DNA of 64,000 nt. Origin: Tetraselmis striata (taxonomy: Eukaryota; Chlorophyta; Chlorodendrophyceae; Chlorodendrales; Chlorodendraceae). Where the stretch lies: assembly GCA_006384855.1 (NCBI GenBank), contig VCJN01001421.1, positions 62,001 through 126,000 on the forward strand, given 5' to 3'. Below the pieces are notes generated by a model. It made no database searches and was not told the DNA's origin. It saw nothing but the letters and a program-made list of their open reading frames with translations. The first letter of the stretch is position 1. Every line of letters starts with the position of its first letter. Positions 56,701 through 64,000 of this stretch are shown in pieces. Made by a program: the position numbers and the translations under genes.

Positions 56701-58742
56701 CTCTGCAAAGTTCTGCAAACCCAGACAACAAGGCGATGCAATCATTGATTCGAACTGGCACCTCCTGCATGGTTTGAACCTAAAATAACCACTCATCTTC
56801 ATGCAGTCTTATTCCTCAAGCATTATCTGCAGAGCAAGGCCTGATCATGCTGCCCGCCCACATCCTTGCCGCCCCCCTGGCCACCCATCACCCTGCATGC
56901 TTGCCATACCCCACATGCACCACCATGTGCCTCTCCTAGGTGCCGCTGCAAGAATACCCTCAACCCCTCCCTCCCCCCCCCCCCCCCCTGCTTCTTGGCC
57001 CCTGTACCCAGCTCTACCGCACCTTGAACTCTCTCACGTCCAGGCCTTGGCTGCCGTCGCGGTCAAACTGCTGAAAGGTGGCGTCGAACACGTCCGCATT
57101 GCTCTACCGGCAGAGGAAACAACAAGAAGTAAGACCCAAGCCGGGAAGGGGCCGTGAAGAGGTTGGGAGTTGGGGGGAAGGGGGGGGGGGGGGGGGGGGG
57201 TAGTTGGCTGTTGGGGGGCAAAAGATTCAAGGCAGCTTCAGCAGCTAGGTCATGCCTGCCTGCCTGCCTGCCTGCCTGCGCCACTGCCTGGGCGATAATG
57301 CGCCAGAGCGGCCGCGCACCTGGATGGCAGCGGTAAGGCTGGCGCAGAGAGCAAGGGGCCCCTCTTCGCCGGCTGGCATCAAAAGGCTTGCAGCGGCGCC
57401 CTCACCGTCCTCGGACACACGTCCTGCGACGCTGCTGCGCGGCGCCCACTGGCGGCGCTTGGAGGCTGGGCTAGCGCCTAGCACAGCAGGGGCGCGTAAA
57501 AGTTCCGGGGTGGCAGCCGTGCGGCATGTGCACCGGCACTGCACGCAGAATCTGCAGCAGCTCGCGATACGAGAATTCTCCATGTCCGCGGATGTCTTCC
57601 ACCTTCGCCAGCAGAGCGGGCAGCAGCAGCACCACCACTCAACCAAAACTCCCGCTTCATTCCAGGCGGAGGTGGCGGTCCAGGCAGCGCGCAGTACACG
57701 CCCTCTATCAGGAGGGAAAGAGGAGGCGTTGCCACCTGGAGGTACGCGACAATGTACTTGAGCTGCAATGGCATCAACGTGGGCATCAGCGCCTTGCACA
57801 GCCACAGCACCTCCAGCGGGTCCAGCGTGCCGTCATGATTGACGTCGTAGCAATTGAACAGCTCATCTGCTGCCTCCTGTGAGGGGGATTCGCCGCCAGG
57901 CAGTCGTCATTGAGGCCTGCTTTCACACAGCATCGCTGTTTCCTGCTGCTGCTGCTGCTGTTATTGTTGGTGTGTGTATTTGTGTGTGTGGGTGGGTGTA
58001 TGTGTGGGTGTGGGCGAGTGTGGATGTGGGTGTGTTGTGCCGGGCATTTCGAGGGACGGTAAAGTGGGGAGGCGGCCCACCCTGGACCGCGCAAAGGCCT
58101 GCGACGCGTGGTGCAGAGTTTCTACAGCCTCCTCTCCCATGCGCAGCACTGACTGGTACACCTGCCCCGCCTGCTGCCCCGCCTGCACCAGCTCCTTTAG
58201 CTCCATCTGCACACCACGGTCCACGCCAAGCGCCGCCTGGCCAGGCAGAGGGCCAATTGGGCGCTGAGAATCGGTAGGCGGGGCATGTGGATCAAGGTAT
58301 TCTGCACAAGGGGGGGGGGGGGGGGGGGGGGGGGGGGAGCGAGGCGGGGCGGGCAGCAACTCACCGCCAGATACAAGACCTGCCCCTGTGTCGATTCTCC
58401 CAGCAGATCAGAGAGCACCTCTTTCAACTGCTGGAATCCAAGGCAGTCGCGATTGAAGCCTGGCTGCGACTTGCCAGCGAAGACGCGGCGCACTTGCATG
58501 TTGTTCTGCATATGAAACGCCCCGCTGGGGATGATCAGGGTAAACTACATGGCGGTCCTTCCAGTGCTCGCGCTCTCAGACTCATCGGACACCGTAGCCT
58601 AACATGCGTGCCCTGCTGGATGAAAAATATCCAAGGACCAATGGGCACCCATAGTTTATTTGGGGCTCATCATGCATGGCGAAGCAACGCACTGGATACG
58701 CAATTATATGTATAGTGAGGAAGGCGGAAGAGATTTGGTGGG

Positions 58743-58773
<31 letters not shown>

Positions 58774-59036
58774 ACCTCGAAGATGTGCTGCACCCGCTTG
58801 CACCAGCCGTCCATGTCCACCACGACCCGCTCCACCCGGCCCGTGTCGGTGAGCCAACCCACGGGAATGGGCCAGCTGAGAGGTGAGTCGATGGCGTAGA
58901 CCAGCCCGCTATCGCGGTCGACAAGGTAGCTCCCCCCCTCGCCCGACGGCCCCATCCCCTCCAGCACCCAATCCGCCGCCGTCCGCCGCTTGTCCTTCAT
59001 CTCGACTGGCTCCCCACGGCCTCCCGGCAGCGACTG
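34716..59036 (-). CDS. Giant multi-module EF-hand protein gene
   Basis: A single minus-strand gene of about 24 kb. About 14 repeats of one module run from about 59.0 to 36.6 kb, followed by a tail to the stop at 34716. A full module has an EF-hand pair A (ALFRQLD..RSGRL ... LDADGDGQLSWGE), a roughly 70-aa beta-rich domain (LLLDPATR.LY ... WP.RVG.L ... LA.LYN) and an EF-hand pair B (DSSGRGLLAMDD ... LDANGDGAVSEAEF) with a charged helix. About 30 EF loops are recognisable; the second loop of each pair usually has the canonical D-x-D/N-x-DG ... E. Central exons computed from GT-AG sites are all phase 0. The start is uncertain: the frame is open upstream of the ATG at 59000 to an AG at about 59037, so earlier exons may exist. 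No signal peptide or membrane span was seen. Probably a cytoplasmic or cytoskeletal calcium-responsive scaffold (inference). Confidence 0.85.
37081..37170. repeat. CA microsatellite
   Basis: (ACAGAC)n passing into (AC)n on the plus strand, within an intron of the EF-hand gene. Confidence 0.95.
37500..38140. other. AT-rich intron block of the EF-hand gene
   Basis: Clearly richer in A and T than its surroundings (GGATGGATGGATG repeat at 37473, then GGTAATCTTTATATGCATAA and similar). It has no ORF with domain character. It fills the intron between the exons at about 38.15 and 37.36 kb and is probably an inserted non-coding element. No ends were recognised. Confidence 0.4.
42964..45472 (-). other. 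EF-hand gene, twin modules 10 and 11
   Basis: Exons 45472-45176 (A of 10), 44722-44159 (beta plus B of 10), 44029-43799 (A of 11) and 43710-42964 (beta plus B of 11). In both modules the beta domain and pair B share one exon, unlike the neighbours. From EGVRFSQLF to RAEAAQRE the two proteins differ at about one residue in some 85, and the DNA is almost as close. This marks a recent tandem duplication or gene conversion. Module 11 has a Lys/Arg/Ser-rich insert before its beta domain. Confidence 0.85.
45850..51923 (-). other. EF-hand gene, canonical modules 6-9
   Basis: Exons with exact GT-AG borders: 51923-51736 (pair A of 6), 50713-50405 (pair B of 6), 50235-49627 (A plus beta of 7), 49332-49036 (B of 7), 48698-48207 (A plus beta of 8), 48120-47812 (B of 8), 47419-46409 (A plus beta of 9) and 46158-45850 (B of 9). 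The pair B exons of modules 6, 8 and 9 are each exactly 309 nt, and that of module 7 is 297 nt. Module 9 carries an inserted low-complexity stretch of about 170 residues (poly-Pro, Ser/Asp-rich) between pair A and the beta domain. The beta domain of module 6 is at about 51150-50842. Confidence 0.85.
53718..53763. repeat. GA microsatellite
   Basis: About 22 GA dinucleotides in an intron of the EF-hand gene. Confidence 0.95.
57253..57280. repeat. TGCC tetranucleotide microsatellite
   Basis: GCCTGCCTGCCTGCCTGCC tract in an intron of the EF-hand gene (module 2). Confidence 0.9.
58310..58337 (+). repeat. Run of 28 G
   Basis: Intronic to the EF-hand gene, where it reads as C on the transcribed sense strand, 28 bases downstream of a donor site. 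Confidence 0.9.
58746..58773 (+). repeat. Run of 28 G next to a splice donor
   Basis: Lies directly after the probable donor GAG|GTC of the first recognised exon; in the sense of the gene it is a C run. Confidence 0.9.
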
Positions 59037-59059
59037 TACCTGTCGATTTTCGACCCGTT

Positions 59060-59318
59060 CCTACCAGTCACAGGGTCTGCTGGGCTGCACCACCTGATTG
59101 CCAGGAGCCGTCCATCAGTCCCGGTACGAAGCCCCCCCCCCCCCCTCCTCCCCCCCTCTCCCCCCCTCAATACTCGCCCGCCGGCACACCTATCCCCGAA
59201 ATGTGACGTACTGTACCGAGCACGCCTACCAGCCACCCTGCAATTGTCCTGCCAGAACTTAATCCTGCTCTTGCTCGACTACTCTCTCCCCCCTCCCCCC
59301 CCCCCCCCCCCCCCCACA

Positions 59319-59352
<34 letters not shown>

Positions 59353-61290
59353 ACCCACCCACCCACCGGCTTGGTGGACCGCCAAGCTGCAACTCGTCGC
59401 GTTTTGTCGCCCATTAACACCGCCGCCGACCGGCCGTCTTCGCGCCATCATACACCGCGTCTTCCCCCCTTAGCCCAGCCAAGGCCTATTATCTGGTCGA
59501 TAAGCAGCCAGCAAGGTTCCGCAATCTGCGCGCTCCGCCGGCGTGAATCCAATTGGGCTCGCCCTGATGCGATGGCACTCCCGTTACGGCCCTACAACAG
59601 CACCAAGGTGCGCCGGCGTCCCGCGTGGCCGCAGTCAGGGCGCACCAGCTATGAGCCCCCCCCCCCCCCCCCCCCCCCCCGAGCGCGCTTTCGGTGTAGC
59701 GCAATCGAGCCCCTCGTGCAGGGAAGTGTCGGGCTTGGGGTTTCACCGTAACTGGCGCAGCCCTTCTCGCGACAGCGCTCGCTTATCGTGTGCAGGAACG
59801 ACTCGAGCCCTTCGTAGTCTTTGCGGTAGTTATAATACAGTCGCTAGTCGCAGTAAGGATTAGCTCGAGGCCGCACTGCAGTGCGAGCAGGTCGCGCGCG
59901 GCCTCGGCCATGTGTTTTCCCGGCCCCGGGACAGGGCCGGCAACAGTCAAACCCTTCAACGGCCGTTATTTAGGGAGCGATATCTAATTACGGAAATATT
60001 TACTACTACACCCCTCCACATAAGTCCGGGTTTTGCATTTTCGATCGCAAAGCGCATGCATGGGCGAGGATAACGCCGGCTGCATGTGCATACATGCTAA
60101 CTACAGTGGGAATAGTAGTTCGGGCAAACGTTTATTGTGCGCTTTATACCCACCCGCGCGACAACACGACCATTTGTGGGCGCCCTTTCAAAAACGCGAA
60201 ATCAGTGCATGATGCGTTGGCGGTCGAAAATTGTGGGTTGCGCCAACCGTCCAAACCTATGGAAATAACGGCACTCGTCGCACCAAACTCGGTGAATACG
60301 GCCCTTGGAATAAGTTGCACACACCGTGCGTGTGGGCCACGAAAGCATGTCGCTATAGGCACGACGTGACACCCCAACGACAAGTTGGCCACTTTGGCGA
60401 GCAGTTTTGGGGTGAAAATGCTGCTGTTTCTGTGGCGAACGCTCGTAGGAGAGGCGCTCGATGCCCCCCATGGCGTAGGGCAATGCTATACTATGTGGGC
60501 GCGTGGTGGAATGCCAGTTGCACCGTTTCGTGGGCGGGGTGGCGCGGTAGGGGCGTGGACTTTAATTAATATGAAATTCCTTGAAGAATGCTGTGGAAAA
60601 TGGCATTTTGGCTGGTAGATGTGCGTATCGCTAGGAGGCGGCATATGCCAAGTGTTGATGGTCCGTGGTCATCCACACACATAACGCTCTCGCGCAACCG
60701 AGTATGGGGCTTGAACACGCACTTGGCGCAAAGCCACGCGCCCGACATGGGTGGCTGGGCACATGAGGCAGTGAGGGGCAACTTGGATGATCATCTTTGG
60801 GGATTTTTCCGGGTCCCCAAGAAAGCGATTTTTTCGATTTTGGAAGATCGGTTTCGACGCAGATTTGAACGAGGAATTACGTGGTATTTAAAAAAGTTTT
60901 CTGAGCAAACTCTGAGAAGTTATAGCGTTTTAAAAGCCAAGGGGGTGTTGCTGAGCGTGGCCAACACTGGTGCCCTATCAATATTGTAACGTGACATATA
61001 CTAGCCGCCGCCCACGCGGTTGCACCCCGGCCAAATGCACCCCAGTCCCTCGCCAATGCGTTTTCTCGCGCGTTCATGGCCATCCCGCCGTTTGGTTGTC
61101 TATTCACGCGCGTCGGCGTGTGCGTGATACCGACCCTGGTTTTGGTGCAGTTGCAGGCGACGCCCATACATCCACGCACCAAGTGCAGCGTGACACCCTA
61201 GTCAAAGGGCTTTAAGCTTCGGTTTGAGCCACTCGTCATGCAGGTCTTATAAAACCCACTGAGATTCCAGTGTTTCATCTCATATATCCT
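59060..61290. other. Gene-poor region upstream of the EF-hand gene
   Basis: 59060-59860 probably contains the promoter and possibly undetected 5' exons of the EF-hand gene; I see no clear TATA box. 59870-61290 is less GC-rich. The longest frame (60588-60989, plus) has an unusual charged/aromatic C-terminal stretch (RVPKKAIFSILEDRFRRRFE) with no family I recognise and no clear start context. I do not call it a gene. Confidence 0.35.
59295..59352. repeat. C run and CT microsatellite
   Basis: A C run, then ACACA and about 13 CT dinucleotides, upstream of the EF-hand gene. Confidence 0.9.
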
Positions 61291-61349
61291 ACGTTCAGGT
61301 ACCCTAGACTTCAGAAGTCTTGAGACTGCCGAAAAGGGACCCCAAACTT

Positions 61350-62345
61350 ATGTTGAGGGGTGTAGTAGTGGGGGTTCCTTTCCCTTGTCGTCTGCATAGC
61401 AGGCACGGTATGCCGGAGGTAGGTGAGGCAGTCTTCCGCAGGATACTCGCACGTCGCGACTGTGCGAATCGCGGAGTCGAGTAGGTCGTTGGCGTCCGCG
61501 GTGTCGCGAGCGTTGGCGTTTTGGCAACGCTTCGCGAGCGAGCGGGCGCGAAAAGCGTTGCCACAACGTCCGTGAGCGCCACGTGTAAATACTCCATAGC
61601 ACAGCGGGTGGCGATACTCGTTGCGCGTCGCGCGCTTCTTCTCGTCGGTTAGGTAGCCGGGCCCACTCGTCGTTTCGTAAGTTTCCCAGCCCGGGGCTGG
61701 TGAGTCCTATGGGGGGCATAGACTCGGCATATGCCAGCGGCAGGTACTCGATCCAGTCGCGCGGGTTGATGAACGCCGCGTGGCCTGAAGATTTTGCAGG
61801 GAAACCGTGGGGAGGGAGGTCCTCCTCATCGTCACCCTCGAGGCCGTCGGCTGGCGTCGCGTCATCGGGTTTCTGCAAGGGTGGTTGTTGAATGGACGAG
61901 GTGCGGGAGTCTAGCTAGTCGAGTCGCAGTAGCATCCGATGCACCAACGCAGTGAGGGTAGCGGTGTCAATTGTCGAACTTGCGGCGTGGCCTCCACCGC
62001 CCCTCTCCGAATCGTACATGTCGTCAAGTAGCAACTTACCGTGTGTCCTCCATAGTACGACATGCTCTCGTTATTGCAATCGCGGCGAGCGGCTGGCGTC
62101 GAACGTCGTTGCGAGGTCGTTTGTCACCTTGCAAGACTGCGAGACGAGTCTCGATGCCGTTGCGCTAGCTGGAAGATGGCGCATAGGCAGAATAAGGTGG
62201 GGACACCGCCGCGTCGCGGGGCGCCATATAGGGGTGAGGGATGGACGTGGGCGCCACACGGCAGTAGCGTCATAGCATACGGCGGAATTTTAACGTCGGG
62301 TAACACATGTCGTACTTAGCCCCGTGTAATTCAAACCTCTATAAT
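61350..62345 (-). mobile_element. Fragment of a second DIRS-type element (fossil)
   Basis: Minus-strand frame 61878-61350 shares the gag-like motif AFINPRDWIEYLPLAYAES with the element at 17.5 kb (FIDPRDWEDLLPRAYQD). At 62318-62345 the minus strand carries ATAGAGGTTTGAATTACAC, matching the plus strand at about 22346 near the 3' side of the first element. Only the gag-like part and flanking repeat sequence remain; no RT or recombinase part is present. Broken and old. Confidence 0.6.
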
Positions 62346-62589
62346 TCTCAGTATGACCATGATAATATGTCCGGTGCTAGTATATGCCGTACCGCCCGAG
62401 GAGCTGCATTGACCCCGCAGCGCCTCGAGGAGCTGCATTGACCCCGTATCCCCGTACGACACCACCCGCGTGCGGTTCCCGACGCGGCCATGATCCCGGG
62501 TAGCGCTGCTCCCGCATCATGTTGCTGCGTCGTGTGCTTAAAAGCACCATGGGGCTTGTCTGTCCCCATATTCCTTTGTCGCGGCGCAC

Positions 62590-62900
62590 CCACCATGGCG
62601 TCGCGCCGCGACATAGCTCGTAAATAGAAAAAGTAAAGTTCGCCCCGGGACATCGGCCGAAGCCGCCCCAGCACTTGACCTCTTATTGCGCCAACTGCAA
62701 CCGTAGGTCTGGCATATCCCTTAGATCGACCGCCATTGCCTCAGCATTCGAACCTCGAAGGGCTAATGCATCAACCGGGTATACCCGGGACACGCCGGGC
62801 TGATATTGCCGAGGTAGTCACATCGACCATGACTCGATCTCGGGATCTCAGAGCTCGTGTCTTCGTGACATGCAAGGTCTTTGGTTTAACAAGCCACTCA
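62590..62900 (-). mobile_element. SINE-like repeat, copy C
   Basis: On the minus strand it reads through a tRNA-like head (GATCCCGAGATCGAGTCATG), TCGGCAATATCAGCCCGGCG, GAGGTTCGAATGCTGAGG and the body GGGGCGGCTTCGGCCGATG ... CCCGGGGCGAACTTTA. It is co-linear with copies A and B and is the best-preserved of the three. Confidence 0.55.
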
Positions 62901-63214
62901 TGGCGTTCGAGACATGACAGTTCGAGGACATGTCTTTCTCGTTGGGAGGCGATCGACGATCGTCAGGACGGCATCGTGCTTCGGATCGCCGGTGAAGAAG
63001 ACCGCCATTTCCGGGCTGGAACGATTTCTGCGCCGGCGAGACCTGCGGCTTCATCAACGCGCTATTGATCCGCGCCACAATCGATCTGCCCCTCGCAGCT
63101 CCAGGAATAATGCTCGTCGGCGCCAACCCGCCACCACTGTATTCAGGCTCCGGGCACCCGCTCGGTGGGTCCATCGGCGTCATGAGGCCGCCCTGCACCA
63201 TGTGCCCTCCGGTT

Positions 63215-63900
63215 GCCTCCGCGGCTTAGGCACGCAATTGGCCGGCGCTAACGGGCGGCCGTCACTACACCTTGTGCCATGGTCGCTTCCGCGGCCCTGG
63301 TACGTAGCTAGTCGGCGCCGTCAGGCCGCCCTTGCACCGTGCACCCCGGTCGCCTCAACGGCATGGGCACGCAGTTGGTCGGCACAAACGGACCGTCACT
63401 GCATCATGTGTCCCGGTCGCTTCCGCGGCGTAGGCACGCGGCTTGTCGGCGCCAACGGGCCGCCGTTGCACGTTATGCCTCGGTTGCTGTCACATACAGC
63501 CTCGGGCGTGCAGCTGGTCGGCGCCGTCAGGACGTCCCTGCGCCATGTGCCCCCGCCGCCTCCGTGGAATGCGCACGCACGTGGTCGGCGCCAACATGCC
63601 CTCAACGGACCCTGCGCCCCGGTCGCTTCCGCGGCATTCGCACGCAGCTGGTCGGCGCCAACGGGATGTCATTGCACCCTGTATGTGCCATGGTCGTTCC
63701 GCGGCCCGGGCACGCAGCCAGTCGGCGCCGCCAGAAGGCCGTCCCAACACCATGTGCCCCGGTCGCCTCCGCAGCCCGGGCACGCAGCTGGTCGGCGCCA
63801 TCAAGCCGCCGCCGCACATTGTGCCCATGTTGCTTTCGCAGCCCCCAGTGACTCAGCTTGTCGACGCCATCGAGCCGTCGCTACGTGGAGCTGGCGACAG
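63215..63900. repeat. Minisatellite, about 69-bp period, about ten copies
   Basis: The word CACGCAGCTGGTCGGCGCC, with variants, recurs near 63231, 63300, 63369, 63434, 63508, 63571, 63639, 63709, 63779 and 63848. 69 bp is 23 codons, so long frames stay open on both strands (for example RTQLVGANG-type repeats). I treat these as by-products of the repeat. The array ends shortly before the window edge. Confidence 0.85.
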
Positions 63901-64000
63901 ACTACATCGTCCACTTTCCCCCCGCCCACCCAACTTCGTACGCCCCGCGCCGTGCGACTGAAGCCAACCGTTTTGTTTTTCTTCTTGTGGGCGGTCGCTG

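Larger units (their letters stand above)
52155..59036 (-). other. EF-hand gene, N-terminal modules 1-5
   Basis: Module 1 shows the beta domain (58776-59036: SYLVDRDSGLVYA, WPIPVGWLTDTG) and pair B (58365-58505, then a helix near 58.2 kb); its pair A is not visible. Module 2 has DVNHDGTLDPLE (57.8 kb) and DVNGDGCLSKAE (56.6 kb). Module 3 is mostly degenerate at the loops (LFLECTVSGRAYL, 56.4 kb). Module 4 has DDDKDGAVEPDQ (54.9 kb) and DINGDNAITLEE (54.0 kb). Module 5 has DENRDGRLEPAE (53.55 kb) and DINRDGVLSFDE (53.16 kb), but its beta domain is replaced by a Ser/Pro-rich stretch of about 130 aa (53130-52760). Its pair B lies at 52.55-52.16 kb. Confidence 0.75.

Noticed and set aside
58704-59000. 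ATG at 59000 as the definite start of the EF-hand gene
   Set aside because: The frame is open upstream to an AG at about 59037, and the beta domain alone would lack its pair A, so earlier exons are possible.
60588-60989. Possible host gene of 133 codons
   Set aside because: The charged C-terminal stretch is suggestive, but there is no family match, clear start context or splice partner.
63339-63961. Long plus-strand ORFs of 170 codons
   Set aside because: They are open because the minisatellite period is a multiple of three. Composition and repetition argue against coding.

Overview
The window looks like nuclear DNA of a GC-rich unicellular eukaryote. I lean towards a green (chlorophyte-type) microalga, because of the compact GT-AG introns, the large EF-hand and PAN/Apple proteins, and the DIRS-type retroelement. 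That assignment is an inference. Runs of 12 to 31 consecutive G or C residues are scattered through the non-coding DNA, and no bacterial operon features are present.

Layout. (1) 1-14631 is a nested repeat block. One unit occurs in three tandem direct copies (1-5101, 5102-8549, 8550-8974, the last cut short). It holds an array of roughly 360-bp satellite repeats, each containing a long imperfect palindrome. Part of the unit recurs inverted at about 12410-14631. Copies of a CACTGTGAGA-type end lie at 438, 5531, 12156 and 14631. The inverted copy carries an intact-looking two-exon gene (12790-13921); the left copies are internally deleted relatives of it. Between the arms lie a piggyBac-like cysteine-rich ORF and a multi-exon minus-strand gene with a zinc-finger and a Tudor-like segment. 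(2) 14632-16407 holds a DNA-level duplicate of the 3' end of the giant EF-hand gene, fused to an unfamiliar minus-strand gene. (3) About 16.9-22.6 kb is a decayed DIRS-type tyrosine-recombinase retroelement. (4) 22.6-24.1 kb is a gene-poor spacer with a SINE-like repeat.

(5) 24089-34412 (+) is a 17-exon gene that I could follow in one continuous reading phase. It encodes about 1780 aa: signal peptide, beta-propeller-like region, six PAN/Apple modules, Pro/Thr-rich linkers and a C-terminal lectin-like (ConA-like) region. It is convergent with (6), a gene of about 24 kb on the minus strand (about 59036 to 34716). That gene is built from about 14 tandem modules, each an EF-hand pair, a small beta-rich WP...VG..L domain and a second EF-hand pair, ending in a coiled-coil/low-complexity tail. 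All exon joints I checked in its central part are phase 0, and several module exons have exactly the same length.

(7) 59.0-64.0 kb is again repeat-rich. It holds a fragment of a second DIRS-type element (minus strand), another SINE-like copy and a roughly 69-bp minisatellite that runs nearly to the window edge.

The two large host genes are both modular, one probably secreted or cell-surface and carbohydrate-binding, the other a probable calcium sensor or scaffold. Nothing in the sequence shows that they act together. The most likely undescribed items are the EF/beta/EF module architecture, the long-inverted-repeat element with its two-exon gene, and the palindromic satellite.
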